A stretch of 64,000 bases of DNA from Callorhinus ursinus (GCF_003265705.1 NW_020312785.1:17000023-17064022); one strand, 5' to 3'; positions 32,741 through 45,118 are shown, numbered from the stretch's first letter. Notes: generated from the sequence alone by a model not told the origin. A program made the numbers and translations.

Positions 32741-34345
32741 AATGAACACTTTTGTGATCTGATTCATCACTATACTTAGTGTTTTTAGGAAAATATTTAA
32801 AATATTTTTTATGGAAAATAAGCTGTAGCTAATATTAGGTTTTACTTGGTCTGGACTTAATAAAACTAATAGGGAATCATGTGCTCTTACATTGGTGAAT
32901 GGCAAACACCATGGTTAAATTAAAAAAAAAGAAAATGTTTTTTATGTCCTGTGATTTGCAGTTACACGAGCCCATTTGAATGAAGTATCATTTTCCCACC
33001 AATAATGTTAACATTTTATCAACCTCTGAGTGTGTATCTCCTTACTCTGATTAAATGATTCTGTCCTCATTCTGTATACATAGCAGGAGTGAAATTTCAC
33101 TCTAGCTGCTTAATAGTAATGGCTTTTAAAATCCTCCATTCTTCAGTTACTAGTCAACCTGTATGAACCCAGTCTTTTGTACCAGAATACAGTATAACTG
33201 GGTTAGATTATTTACAAATATAATTCAAAACAGATTTCACAGAAGGGAGGGGAATGGATGGATTTTTCTAAAAATAAGTGCTTAAGCGCCTGGTTTTTTA
33301 AGGTCAAGGAAAACAAAGCCACTTTGTAGTCCAAAGTTTTAGTTAGAGATGCCATTGTACTGTATTTTAAAAATTACTTCACATTAAACCAATTAAATAA
33401 TCCTCCTTAGCCCCTATTCTGCTCACAAGCTCACATTCATCGTGGGGTTCTTCTTCTCTTCCCTCCCCCTTCCCCTAGATGTTTATCCACAAAGGATATA
33501 CCTGAGCAGCATTTGGAATATATTTACATTAAAAAATTATTCCTTCTTTATCTAAAATTAAAATTTAACTCTGCATCGTGTATTTTAACTGTCAACTTTC
33601 TACCTACAGAATGGGAGACTCTAAGAGATGGCTCCTCAAAGACATTATCATTTAAAGTGAAATTGAAAGTGTAATTAGGAACTGAAGAAAGACAGGTAAA
33701 AAAGGCAAACATGTCTGTGTAGATGGACTCAAATTAAGAGTTTCTGTGACTGTAATGTGGTCTTTGTTACTGTAACATGAATTGTGAAGAAAGAGTGAAG
33801 TAGAAAAATGGCAAGAGATGAGTTAAGATCTCAACATGAGAAATCACGTTCAGGAAGGAAGAGTGGATGGCTAGACAAGCTTAGAGAAAGACAGAGGAGC
33901 GATACAGGGGTAGAGACTCTGTTTCCCAATTGTTGTATGAAACCATAGTTTACAAGCATGTGAGGGCCATTTTGTGTTAGGCCTCCTAAAAATTTCGGAT
34001 GCAAGTTTTTAATTCCCTTAAAGAATAAGGAAAGGATAAGTGAGACATTGAAATGTAAAAAAAAAAAAAAATGATTCTGCTACTCAATTATGTGTGTTAA
34101 TGAAATTCTCCTCCAATTGACTCATGAACGCTTTCAGTGGGCAAAAGCCCATGGATCTCCCATTATTCCTGTGATTGGATATCTAGTTGCAGTCGTGATA
34201 CTTAAAAAAAAAAAAAAGTACTGTGCCCTTTGGTGTCACAAAGTGAAATGTGTCTTCTTGTAAAAAAACAGAGTATTTTGTACATTGTGCAGGGACCAGG
34301 TTATGGCAAGATTATTTGCAGATTTTAAGTGTGTGGCAAGATGTA
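32741..34345. other. Unassigned, non-coding
   Basis: 1.6 kb without a recognised gene or transposon. It holds A13 runs near 34056 and 34203. Segments 33000-33500 and 33600-34000 are of normal complexity and might be unique. Confidence 0.45.
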
Positions 34346-34365
34346 TTGTTTGAAAGAGAATACAG

Positions 34366-34551
34366 GGGTTCCTGGATGGCTCAGTTGGTCAAACATCTGA
34401 CTCTTGATTTTGGTTCAGGTCATGATCTGAGGGTTATGAGATAGAGCCCTGCCTCCAGCTCCGCACTCAGTGGGGAGTCTGCTTGAGATTCCCTCCCTCC
34501 CTCCCTCCCTCTCTCTCTCTCTCCCAAATAAATAAATAAATCTTAAAAAAA
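34366..34551 (+). mobile_element. CAN SINE, full length, older
   Basis: Head variant GGTTCCTGGATGGCTCAGTT with CTTGAGATTCCC and a (CCCT)n expansion at about 34492-34510. The duplication is not clear. Together with the minus-strand SINE at 34745 it forms an inverted pair about 190 bases apart. Confidence 0.93.
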
Positions 34552-34744
34552 AAAGGAAGAAGACAAATATATTATTGGTTTGGGATTAGAAAAAAGGACC
34601 TAATCTTTACTAACGTGTATATGTGTGTGTGTGTTAAATAAATGAGGTTATGGCAACATAATTGCTACTGTTTTTCATTGAAATGATTTTGGCAAACCTA
34701 GACTCTCTCATGGAATCTACAATGAATAGCAAAAGTCATTTTTC

Positions 34745-34937
34745 TTTTTTTTAAGATTTTATTTGTTTATTTGAGAGAGAGAGAGAGAGATAGTGACAGA
34801 GAATAAGCAGGGAGGAGAGGGAGAAGCAGGCTCCCCACTGAGCAGGGAGCCCGATGTGGGACTCAACCCCAGGACCCTGCGATCATGACCTGAGCGGAAG
34901 GCAGACACTCAGCTGACTGAGCCACCCACGTGCCCCA
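34745..34937 (-). mobile_element. CAN SINE, full length
   Basis: Minus-strand copy with a 15-base duplication at 34730-34744 and 34938-34952, one mismatch. Confidence 0.95.
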
Positions 34938-34952
34938 CAAATGTCATTTTTC

Positions 34953-35530
34953 AAAGAGCCTTTCAACTTAAAAAATTATACACACAGAAGGCCATTATTT
35001 GGGCACTATCAGATTTTCTTTTGTAACTGTTGATACATTATTGTTTTCCTAACACAGTATTATACAATTCCTATGTGAATCAGATTTTGACTTAATATAA
35101 AAAAGCAGAAATATGGCAATAGGCTATATGCTTACTCAGTTTACACAGTTGTTTATATGCAGTAGTTTTTCCTGATCAGGGAAAGACAAAATCATTTTAT
35201 AGTTTAGTCATTTGCATTTTGTATTTTCTTATGCACATTAACAATGGAAATGCTTGAATCATTAAGTGTTGAACTTCCTCCTTGTGTTAATATTTTATCT
35301 AAATAAATAGCTTTGCTGGCCAAGGAAAAATACACTGCACTTGTTCAAATAAATCAGCAAAACTTATTGAGCTTTTATTTGTGGTGGAACACTCTCCATA
35401 GTCAAGAAAGGCCTATCCAACATGAGGAAAATGAAATAAATGAAGTGATCAACTCTATGAAATATCCTGATTTCTAGTGATGGACTTCTATGAAATCGGC
35501 ATTCTATTCTTAATAGTTATTGATTAAATT
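34953..35530. other. Unassigned, non-coding
   Basis: AT-rich; no repeat or gene recognised. Confidence 0.45.
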
Positions 35531-35547
35531 AGGCAAGTGGCATGAAT

Positions 35548-35734
35548 TTTTTTTAAAGTTTTATGTATTTGAGAGAAAGAGAGAGGAGAGCGGGAGCAAC
35601 TGAGGAGGGGCAGAGGGAGAAGCAGACTCCCCACTGAGCAGGGAGCCCCACGGGGGCTTCAATCCCACGACCCTGAGATCATGACCTCACCTGAAGGCAG
35701 ATGCTTAACCAACTGAGCCACCCAGGTGTCCCGC
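35548..35734 (-). mobile_element. CAN SINE, full length
   Basis: A perfect 17-base duplication AGGCAAGTGGCATGAAT (35531-35547 and 35735-35751) marks a clean insertion even though the SINE itself carries private changes (GAGCCCCACGGGGGCTTC). Confidence 0.97.
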
Positions 35735-35751
35735 AGGCAAGTGGCATGAAT

Positions 35752-36609
35752 CCTTTTTAGAAATTATAGGAAAAAAAAAAAAAAACGTGATTGACATTAA
35801 GTGGGAAGTGTTTGAATTTTAGGAGTGATAATTGTTCAGACCCTAAAACCTGTGACAACTTCTAAACAAATTGACAGATAAAATTTGGGAATCAGATGGG
35901 TAGAGATTAAATATCAGATCCATTACTAATGAAATAATGTAAAACACGTCTTGAGGACTATTGGACTTCAAAATGACCTGCTGGGATCCCAAATTTTACT
36001 CATTTTCTGAGTAACAGGAAAGTCCCCTGAAAGACCCCTACGTTGCATTAGTGGTTGAGCCCTGAGACAAGCTCTCTGCAAAGGACATTTGCAATGGGCA
36101 TGCAGTGCATGTTCAGTCCTGTCTCCCAGATAAAAGGAAAAGTTCTCTAAGAAGGAATGAGTGGAAAGTGAGTGACTTGTGAACAGAAGACAGAAATGTT
36201 CTTCCCATATCTTTCCCTTCAGAGGAGTGGACCACACTGGCATGTTCAACCCCTCCAAGAAAAAGAAGAAAAGTTTGCTGTGCACATCTGTAACTTTAGG
36301 GGCATCTAGAAGGCTCCCTGCTCCTCTAAAACATAGAGCATTTTACCAGAAGTTTCACCATTACCCCTTTACCTATTTAACCATTTCCTATATACTTCTT
36401 TCTTCTCTCAAGAATATAGAAGAGTAGCCACCAACGATATTTGTTAATCAAGGGATAAAATTTTCGTTTTGGTACAGTGCAATTGTATGTTTCAAACTAT
36501 TTTGCTAGTGTGAAGTTTAACTCATTTTATTTAGAAAGAAAACACCCTGCTACTTGCACGGACTTTAAATGCCAGACATTGTTCTCTCTCCATTCTTACT
36601 CCCTTCATT
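35752..36609. other. Unassigned, non-coding
   Basis: An A18 run lies near 35770. From 35940 to 36330 the DNA is of higher complexity with scattered CpG. The overlapping frames on both strands (105 and 82 codons) are not supported by any domain. Confidence 0.4.
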
Positions 36610-36627
36610 CATGGGCCATGCATTCTA

Positions 36628-36822
36628 TTTTTTTTTAAGATTTATTTATTTATTTGACAGAGAGAGACACAGCGAGAGAGAGAGCACAAGCAGGGGGAGT
36701 GGGAGAGGGAGAAGCAGGCTTCCCGCGGAGCAGGGAGCCCGACGCGGGGCTCGATCCCAGGACCCTGGGATCATGACCTGAGCTGAAGGCAGACGCTTAA
36801 CGACTGAGCCACCCAGGCGCCC
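36628..36822 (-). mobile_element. CAN SINE, youngest-looking copy
   Basis: It retains CpGs that older copies have lost: CCCGCGGAGCAGG, CCCGACGCGGGGCTCGATCCC and CAGACGCTTAACGACTG. An 18-base duplication (36610-36627 and 36823-36840) has one mismatch. CpG retention and near-consensus sequence suggest recent insertion. Confidence 0.97.
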
Positions 36823-36840
36823 CATGGGCCATGAATTCTA

Positions 36841-39800
36841 ATTCAAACCCAAAAGACTGAGTGGTGCAGAGGTCTCTTCAAAATCATGTTAAATGTATTT
36901 TGATTAACACAATATCTACTTATAGTCCTTGATTCTGCTTGTTTCCCAAGCAGAATAGCTTCTGCCCAGCAGATACTCCTGGATTTGAACTTTAGTAAGA
37001 AAGAACATGCTGCCCATGGAAACTTGGGTGGAAATACAGGGAGCCTGAAGTTTTGTGGAGTTACAAAATTCCAGGTGGCGTGGCCTATAAAATAAAAAAC
37101 AGAACAGTGAGCAATTTTGTGAATGTTCCTGTGAAATGTGTGTTCTTCTTTACAATGGTTCCTGTTTTTCTAAGAATGGCTTAGGGTTTCTGTCCCTAAA
37201 GGCATTGAAAGTTTTTCACAATTTTAAAGAAAAATACAACTAGGATTTCCATGCACTTTTATACTGCACAAATTGCATTCCTCTAAGCAGCTTTCAGCCA
37301 AAAGGCACGTATTCCATTCTTTAGTGATAAATTTCTACTCCACTGCCTTCAGCTAACATTAGGGATGCTCTTTCTAAATTGGATACAGGGCTCAGCTATC
37401 AGAATCCCCAGATGTACCAAACCCTTGAAAAATGGTGGGCACTTGTGGGGAGATGGCAGCAACTGACTCTTTCTGACTGGCTAATTACTCTAGCTTCTAC
37501 ATTCCTGAGAATGTCAGGCTTATTATTCTCTGCTTATTTAACTTTTCTCTACACTCATCATCCACTGGAAATTTGCCATGTTCTTAGGTATATTTTCCTG
37601 TCTTAGCTTTCCAGGAGTTATTTGTATTGTTTCTAATAACCATGCAAAGTCCATTTCACTTTGGATATTTGCAACCTCAGTTTATGAGTCAGTGAGCACA
37701 CCAAGGGCAGGATTTAAAAGTTGCCAGTTTCTTACCTACTATGTCTGTGGATAGTCTATCGATGCTAAAGTATTTGTATGGCTTTAATGAAAGTTAAGGC
37801 TTCATAAGCTAAACAAAAGCATGTTTGTTCAGAATATATACCAATAAAAATTCTCTGTCCAATGCTTCTATTTTTCTCAAACATGATTAAGTACAGATGC
37901 AGCCAAGCTCAAGTGAAGTATGGTACTAACATATTGTGATACCCTAGTCTCTTCTTTCTATAATTTCTCCCCCAAGTATACTTCAGATGATGTCCTTTGT
38001 TTCCTGGAATAAAAATAAGAGTTTATTAATGGTTGCTGACCTAAATTAGATAGAAAATGGACACTTTTTTTCCCTTTTTTGCCAATATATGTCTATTTTT
38101 ATCCCTAACCAGCATAAAATTTCATCCTGCATTCTTATGATTTTTACCATATTTTCCAAATCTTGATGGATCACTCTGGGGCATTCCCTCCACCACCCCC
38201 TACCCACGGTGGAGTCATACACATCACAAAAACCTTTTTGAAAATCCTTTCTTGCCTCTCATGATACCATGGACTTTGTTCTTCCCATACCCCTGCACCA
38301 ATCTGGGTCTTGGCAAAAACACATGGCACATTCCAATGGTACAACTGAGAATAATTTAATAAAGTTTCCATTAAAAAGGAAAAGCAAAACAGCAGGAAAT
38401 GGTAAGGAACCTCACTTGTCCCTCGCTCCCAACATTGACTACTATCAGCTGGGGAGAGTGAGGTTAATAACAACCAACAACATACTGTGACGAGTCAAGA
38501 AGGATGCCACAGAAACAAACTTCTGGACTTCATCCTTCTCCCTCTCTCTAATCTCCTTTGGCCAAAGCCAAAGGGAGGCCAAAGAGCAAGGATAGAAATT
38601 GGTCCTCAGATTTTGATTCTGAGTATAAGGTGGTGCAGATTTGGATGAGAAGTGGCTAGGGAGAAGCAAGTAAAAAATAGTTCAATTTCTCCATTCATCT
38701 CCCCTCTTCCCATGGGTTTCTCTTCATCTATGTATTTCTAAAACCTTGGTATTCCCAGAGACCACCCCTGGTGATTTTCACCTCACTCTATTAGACATTT
38801 CATAGATGTGATCATATTTTGCAATGATCTTTAGACTCATATCCTACAGATACAACATGCTATAATTATCCCAAAGCTGGCTTTGCAAGTGCCTCATCAT
38901 TTCCCTATAAATATTATTCTTCTCTTATAAGGCGTAATTCTGTTGCTGCCATAAGAGCAGATATACATAACTCTTCTCCTTAATATTTGATATTCAGGCA
39001 GGCATCAAGTTCCTTCATCCAAGCAATCAATCAATCATGGCTTAGCACTTTAATATCTCTACACTGTGTTTCCTCTTTTCTATCCCTACTACCAAGGCCC
39101 TGGTCCATATGCCCTCATTTCCAGAAGGTTTATATGATCAGTCATGTCATATGCATAGTGGTTAAAGATCATGAGGATGGGCAGAGTCACTGGATTTGGT
39201 ATCATGGAGAACTCTATGGATATATGAGAGATGACTTTTAGCAAAGTTGGGACTGATCTCTGGAAATTTATTAATAAATGGGTAATAAGTTGAAGAGAGC
39301 CAGCATGGCTGAAAGGTAATGGAGAGAGGGAGAAGCTCAGTTTGACGTAACAAAATGTTAGAGGGAAGTTTTATTGCTTTATTTTGTTGTTTTGACTTTT
39401 TTTTGGATGAAGGAAACATAAGTTTGGGAAGGCTTATGATCAGCAACAGTGGGAAAGCATTTTTGAGAAAAAAAGCAACAAATGATAACAATAATGAAGC
39501 AGGATTCTGGCAAAGGATGTTAAGAAGTGGAGCTGGGAAAATTAAAGTTGGTTTATATTTTTTAAGATAAAAAAGCAGGGGGAAAAAAACAAAAATTTTA
39601 AGGTCAAAAGAAGAAAACAAAATGCACTGGTGATCATTTGGACATTTGCATATTACTCCATGATGTAGATGAAACAATGTATTAGGCCTTTCCTTGATAT
39701 TTTATATTTGGATATACACTGTATTTGTATTTTTTTTCTTTTTGGTTATTATGGGAAATCCTTACACATAGAGTCTCAAATAAAAATGAACTTATTTTCA

Positions 39801-39879
39801 AAGGATCAAGTCATACAATATAATAGATAGGTAAATGTTTATATGTGCTTTTCTAATTTTAATAATTTTTCTAAATGCT
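36841..39879. other. Unassigned, 3 kb without young repeats
   Basis: I recognise no SINE, L1 or LTR here. Complexity is normal, with no microsatellite. 39165-39600 has the AG-rich look of an old repeat. The largest frame (minus, 39162-39677, 171 codons) is rich in Leu, Phe, Lys and Ser, as expected from AT-rich DNA, and has no recognisable domain. This is the longest stretch of possibly unique DNA in the window. Confidence 0.45.
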
Positions 39880-40417
39880 TTCCAAAAGTTTGAACCGATT
39901 CACATTATTCATCCCGTGTAACTGAATCTTTGTACCCTTTGACCAATATCTCCACATTTCTCCCAATCCCCAACCCCTGGCAACCATCACTCTATTCTGA
40001 TTTTATGAGTTCAACTTTTTTAGGTTCCACATATAAGTGAGATCATGCAGTATTTATCTGTGTCTGGTTTACTTCATTTACCATAATGACCATTAGTTTC
40101 ATCCATGTTGTCCCAAAGAGCAGGATTTCCTTATTTCTTTTTTTTAAGATATATTTATTTATTTTGAGAGAGTGAGAATGAGAGAGAAAGAGAGAGAGAG
40201 AGCACATGGGAGGGGGGAGGGCCAGAGGGAGAAGCAGGCTCCCTGCTGAGCAGGGAGCCCAATGCGGGACTTGATGCCGGGACTCCAGGATCATGACCTG
40301 AGCCGAAGGCAGTCGCTTAACCAACTGAGCCACCCAGGTGCCCAGGATTTCCTTATTTCTTAAAGCTGAATAATATTTCATGTATATGTACCAAATCTGT
40401 TTCCATTCATCTGAGCA
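39880..40417 (-). mobile_element. L1M ORF2 end and 3' UTR, split by a SINE
   Basis: Antisense L1 text: CCCCAACCCCTGGCAACCAT, GTTCCACATATAAGTGAGATCATGCAGTA, TCATCCATGTTGT, then (after the SINE) TAAAGCTGAATAATATTTCATG. On the minus strand the frame encodes the ORF2 end motif YYSALRNKEI. Confidence 0.88.
40140..40343 (-). mobile_element. CAN SINE inserted in L1M
   Basis: Minus-strand copy, near consensus, flanked by a perfect 18-base duplication (40122-40139 and 40344-40361) within the L1 ORF2 end. A minus-strand open frame (40043-40381) fuses L1 and SINE sequence by chance. Confidence 0.97.
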
Positions 40418-40931
40418 CTCTTACTTTACCCTGTGGGAAAAGTCACAGGCCAACGGAGTCTGTCCCAGAACTGAGCTGTGCAGTGTTAGGGGAGAAGTGA
40501 CAAGAATAAAGTAAAACTGATCGTCTTATCCTCTTCAAAGTGTCCGTGTTTGTTTTGGGACTCTCCCTTGAACTCATGGGTTCTCAGAAAGGTACTTTCA
40601 TCTATGGGTAATTGTCAAAATCAGGGTCTCTGTGAAGAGATGAGAGCTGGAAACTCCTATCCTGCCATTTTGCTGATGGCACTCCCTACTAATATTCAGA
40701 ATAGTCACTTCAAAACATTACCTCTGCCTGCCCAATATCACAGTACATGTTTCTGTTGTTCTGAACTTCTATCATGCTCTTTAGAAAAAGTGTTCAGCTT
40801 TCATACTAAGAATGTGTACTTTTTCAAACATTTATTCTTAAATGGGCTTAGTTTTATCCTTTTGTAAAATGTGTATTTCTTCCTTTTAATTTCTAAATCC
40901 TTGATAATATAAAGAAAAATATTAATGCTTA
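40418..40931. other. Unassigned, non-coding
   Basis: A 105-codon plus frame (40550-40867) is cysteine- and leucine-rich with no recognisable domain. I see no splice or promoter evidence for it. Confidence 0.4.
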
Positions 40932-40943
40932 TACTTTATATTA

Positions 40944-41139
40944 TTTACATATTTATTTATTCGAGAGAGTGAGAGAGTGGAGGGGAGGGGCAGAGGGCAA
41001 GAGAGAGAGAGAATCTCAAGCAGACTCCCTGTTGAGTACGGAGACTGAGGTGTGGCTCTTTCCCAGGACCTTGAGATCATGACCAGTGAGCTGAAATCAA
41101 AGTCAGCCGCTTAACCAAATGAGCCACCCAGACATCCCT
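40944..41139 (-). mobile_element. CAN SINE, full length, older
   Basis: Diverged minus copy (GATCATGACCAGTGAGCTGA, GAGCCACCCAGACATCC). TACTTTAT is repeated at 40932-40939 and 41141-41148. Confidence 0.92.
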
Positions 41140-41148
41140 GTACTTTAT

Positions 41149-41539
41149 CTTATATTAAGCTACTTTCTGGATTTTCTTATTAATACAAATAATTAAAAAT
41201 TATAATCACCTTAATATTTTAGGTGGAATATAAAATATATACATTTCAAGGGGAATGAATATGTATATCTAAATCCATGTATTTTAGTTAATGCAATGTT
41301 GAATTTTTAGAGATGATTGTAATTATTCATTAGGTTTTTATTTTTTATTATTTTTTATTTATCCATTGATATCAACCCCCCTGGCCTTCACGACCTCAAG
41401 ATTGTAATCATAAATATAAAAGTTGATGTATTTTTTCCAATTTATTTTTAGGATCCAAACATAACTGATATGCTTTAGAGAGTATGCCACTTTTCAAAGA
41501 AATTTCAGTTATATTTTACCTTATTTCTTCAAAAGCCAA
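41149..41539. other. Unassigned AT-rich DNA
   Basis: No gene or named repeat. Confidence 0.4.
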
Positions 41540-41695
41540 ACTATTTGGCAAATGTTACTATGCTTATTTTCCAGATAACAGAACAAAGTTTCAAGAAATT
41601 TGAAATATGTGTCCATGATCATTCAGTTAATAAATGTTAGAACCTGGTTTTCAATCCATCTCTGAATGTAAATCCAGTGAACTTCTTATGAAATC
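41540..41695 (-). mobile_element. MIR SINE remnant
   Basis: Plus-strand TTATTTTCCAGATAACAGAACA, then a degraded 'gaggttaagtaacttgcccaaggtca' segment seen as CATGATCATTCAGTTAATAA, then GAACCTGGTTTTCAATCCA, in the antisense MIR order. Confidence 0.75.
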
Positions 41696-42335
41696 CTCTA
41701 TTTCCAAGTTTATCTTAGTGATAACATTTAGTATCTCCAGGTGACATATATTGCCTAAAAGCAGGGAATGTATTTTATAATTTTTTTCATACCTAATTAA
41801 TTCATGATTTATTTCAGAAACAAAATGATTTATAGAATTTGAAAATAAAACTGGCAAGGAATTTTTAAAAATCTTGTTCTTTCATTAACACAAAAAAATT
41901 TTGCAGGGTATTACTTATAGGTTTCATTTTAATAAATTATTTTTAAGTTAAGAACATATTTTATAAGGGGGAAAAATGTTGCTCTTGCTAGAAAAAGAAT
42001 CATAGTGTATCTTGGTCTAAATGATGCCATAGATCAGAAAATTGTTTTACTGTCACCTAATGAAAACTACTATAAAAAAAAAAAACTTGAGGAAAATATT
42101 TTCCATTTTAAAATAGCCCCAGGTATTTCCTAACTCGATGAAAACATCTTAAGGACAAACTTATCTTAAATGAGTGCTAAGGTCTGTTTGTTTTTATTCA
42201 TTTTTCTATTTGAAAGCTTAGTCTATCTATTATTTTTTCTGGAGTTTTATTTGATGGAATGTAAAATATTGACAGTATATAATGAACACACTAATGAAAA
42301 ACACTAAATTTGAGCACCTAGGAAATTTTGAAAAG
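41696..42335. other. Unassigned AT-rich DNA
   Basis: An A12 run lies near 42074. No gene or repeat named. Confidence 0.4.
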
Positions 42336-42470
42336 TGCAGCATCATGAAAAGTATATGGATTTTGTAGTCAGATAAATTTAAGTCTTAAACATGAACCTG
42401 CTAGTTACTAGTTTGGCCATCCTAGATATATATTATCTAAACTTTCTGTGCTATCATGCCTCTGTTGAAC
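42336..42470 (+). mobile_element. MIR SINE fragment
   Basis: TATGGATTTTGTAGTCAGATA, TCTTAAACATGAACCTGCTA, GTTACTAGTTTGGCCATCC, then ATCTAAACTTTCTGTGC in MIR sense order. It is truncated before the 3' AT-rich end. Confidence 0.65.
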
Positions 42471-42600
42471 ACAAATTCACTGCGTGTAGTGCATTGATTC
42501 ACTGGCTGGTAATAATCTTTGAATATTTTTTCACCTGATAAAGAAAAAGTTGAAAGTACACATCAGTAAATGATCAACTAGGATTAAAAATAAACACTAT

Positions 42601-42745
42601 GGGGTGCCTGGCTGGCTCAGTCATAGAGCATACAACTTTGATCTCAGGGTCATGAATTGAAGCCCTATATTTGCTGTAGAGATTACATTTAAAAAGAGGG
42701 GAAAAAAATAAAGAGGACTCCTCAAGAAAAACTTAAAAATAAAAT
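42601..42745 (+). mobile_element. CAN SINE, short type
   Basis: GGGGTGCCTGGCTGGCTCAGTC followed by TTTGATCTCAGGGTCATGAA and a long A-rich tail with AAATAAAATAAAATAAA. The polypyrimidine body is missing. AAATAAACA flanks both sides. Confidence 0.87.
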
Positions 42746-42824
42746 AAAATAAACATTTTTTTTAAAAAAGCTGCAAATCCCTTCTAACACAAACCTTGAT
42801 AAGTCAAGTGACATTCATCTAGAA

Positions 42825-43043
42825 CAGGGTTTCTCAAACTCAGCACTATTGACATTTTTGGCAGATGATTATTTAGGAAGGGGGCTACTGTGTGATTGGG
42901 GGATTTATAGCTATATACATGGCTTTTACTTTCTAGATGCCGGTAGCAAAACTCCCAAACCCTTATGACAACCAAAACTGTCTCCAGACATTGCCAGATA
43001 TCTTCTGGGGGGGGGGGCAGGAATCACACCATTTGAGAACCAT
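42825..43043 (-). mobile_element. MER5A (hAT-Charlie MITE)
   Basis: The terminal inverted repeats CAGGGTTTCTCAA and TTTGAGAACCATT are recognisable. Internal GCACTATTGACATTTTTGGC and CTGTCTCCAGACATTGCCAG fix the family. A G-rich run (43004-43013) replaces the consensus GGGGG segment. Non-autonomous; no protein. Confidence 0.92.
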
Positions 43044-43471
43044 TAATATGGAAAATAGAGTTTTGCCTTACTAAACAAGGACCTTGGAATGAGAAGCATG
43101 ACATAACTCTGTTAAATCAGGGGTTACTTACTAATTTATGCTATTATTTTCTGATTACTGAAAGTGAAAGCCAGTATGTCTTGTCTTATTTCCTGGTATT
43201 GCAAAAAAAAAAAAAATCTTATAAAGTTTCAAAGGAATTATTGATTTTTAAATCTTGCTTTCCTGAGTCTACATGTTTGAGAATTGTGGCTAGATATGAA
43301 GTGATACACTTTATAAAAAATAATGCTCTGAAAATTTAAGGCAAGATTGTGTTTCAGAGTGAAAATTAGTGATTATCAGTGCTAATTTTTTAACACTGTG
43401 ACTTAAAATACCTTTTTAAGGAAACCATAAATTACTAGAAATTTCACAAAACATAAATCAAAAAACCTAAA
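43044..43471. other. Unassigned AT-rich DNA
   Basis: An A14 run lies near 43203. Nothing nameable. Confidence 0.4.
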
Positions 43472-43487
43472 GATAGTACCTATTTTA

Positions 43488-43689
43488 TTTTATTTTATTT
43501 TTTTAAAGATTTTATTTATTTATTTGAGAGAGAGAATGAGAGACAGAGAGCATGAGAGGGAGGAGGGTCAGAGGGAGAAGCAGACTCCCTGCTGAGCAGG
43601 GAGCCCAATGTGGGACTCGATGCCGGGACTCCAGGATCATGACCTGAGCCGAAGGCAGTCGTTTAACCAACTGAGCCACCCAGGCGCCC
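43488..43689 (-). mobile_element. CAN SINE, full length
   Basis: Near-consensus minus copy with a perfect 16-base duplication GATAGTACCTATTTTA (43472-43487 and 43690-43705). Confidence 0.97.
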
Positions 43690-43747
43690 GATAGTACCTA
43701 TTTTAATAAAATTATTTGATTGTATTCATTATGTATACATATATTTG

Positions 43748-43870
43748 TTTTTAAGTAAGATTCACACTTAGCATGGAGCCCAACACAGGGCTTGAATTCA
43801 TGATCCTGAGATCAAGACCTGAGCTGAGATCGAGTTGGATGCTTAACTGGCTGAGACACCCAGGTGCCCT
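43748..43870 (-). mobile_element. CAN SINE, short or truncated type
   Basis: The minus copy begins TTTTTAAGTAAGATTCACACT, keeps AGCATGGAGCCCAACACAGG, and ends GAGACACCCAGGTGCCC. It lacks the polypyrimidine body. It lies about 60 bases from a full-length copy in the same direction. Confidence 0.87.
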
Positions 43871-44844
43871 CATTGGATATATTTTTTTTTATTGGATTGT
43901 ATGGTTTTCCTCTGCTTCATATTTTCTGCCCAGAACCCTTTGAAGAGCCATATTTCTGCCCTTTTGCTGTTCTCTGTCATTCTTCCCCAGGGGACAAGAT
44001 GTGACTTCCCTGATGGAGGGAAGGAACTGAACCTAGGCAGATCAGCCCTTCTCCCTACATTTTTTGTTGAACTTCCTAGAGCAAGCATGGACTTTCTTCC
44101 TGACACCATTAACTCTATAAGGTTGTGCAGTAAGCCTGTGATTATCCAATTCTGCCAGGGACTGTCTAGATATGTATCTAGTTAAAAGGTGACATGTTTG
44201 TAAGCAAAATGTTTATCCAGAAAAAAAGCCAAAATTTTTGTCTCCATTTGGTTGGCACCTCTATCATTTGACTTTGAACATGAGTTACAGAAAAGAGTGC
44301 TTTTTAATGGGTTTCAAGTGATTTTGATAAAGCTTTTCATCCTAATAGGAGTTACTGGATGAGAAACACTCTATTGTATTTTTTTTCTTAATTTTAGGAT
44401 AGAAAACAAGATTATTTATTGGCAATAAGTGAAAATAACATATTTCTATCTTGTCTGTATTTGAAGGACTCAAAAATATGTTTTCCAAGTAAGAATATGG
44501 GGCTGTAATTTAGCACATTAAAGTGAGCTATTGTTTTAAATAAAGACATTTGCATATCAACAATCACAAATCTTGTTGATTTTTTATTATAATTTTCCAT
44601 AGAAATAAATCATTATTAATTGAGAAAGAAAAATAGAAAATAGATATTTATAATTTCATAGTCTTAATCTATTCAAACAATATAGGTTTGAAACTCTTAG
44701 TATTATAAAGTCATTTTATGCAGTTTGAATTTACCTTTACTTAGTGTTTCCTTTCTAATAATTATTAGCTGGGTCATTTTTGTAAATGGGATAATAATCA
44801 CAGCAATACTGATAATAATAAAAACAACCGGAGCCCTTAAAATG
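43871..44844. other. Unassigned, non-coding
   Basis: 43890-44180 is less AT-rich than its surroundings and could be unique or an unnamed repeat. A 97-codon plus frame and a 79-codon minus frame overlap here without domain support. Confidence 0.4.
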
Positions 44845-44985
44845 TGCTCATCACAATTCCACTTACTGGGCCTCTATTTGCTCATTTACTATTTGCACCA
44901 GCCCTACGAAGTAAGTACTATTATAATTCCCTTAAAAAAAATAGAGGCACTGAGAAAACCTTGATATTCTAAATCCAGAATTAAA
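44845..44985 (-). mobile_element. MIR or L2-age SINE remnant
   Basis: GTAAGTACTATTATAATTCC and ATAGAGGCACTGAGAAAAC are the antisense MIR 'tactattattatcccc...gaaactgaggcac' phrases. The rest is too worn to follow. Confidence 0.6.
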
Positions 44986-45118
44986 AGAAAATGTGTCTTT
45001 AATACCAAATTTAAAAATCTGTTGTCGAAACAGAATAGCGATATGCTTAATGGACTAGTGGCCACAGACACAATTGAAATATATACATTCCTTTATTATA
45101 ATTAAAAAGAGGCTTTAT

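Noticed and set aside
39162..39677. 171-codon minus-strand open frame
   Set aside because: Composition is that of AT-rich chance frames, with no domain, signal or splice context.
40043..40381. 112-codon minus-strand frame
   Set aside because: It is a chance fusion of the L1 ORF2 end with an inserted SINE.
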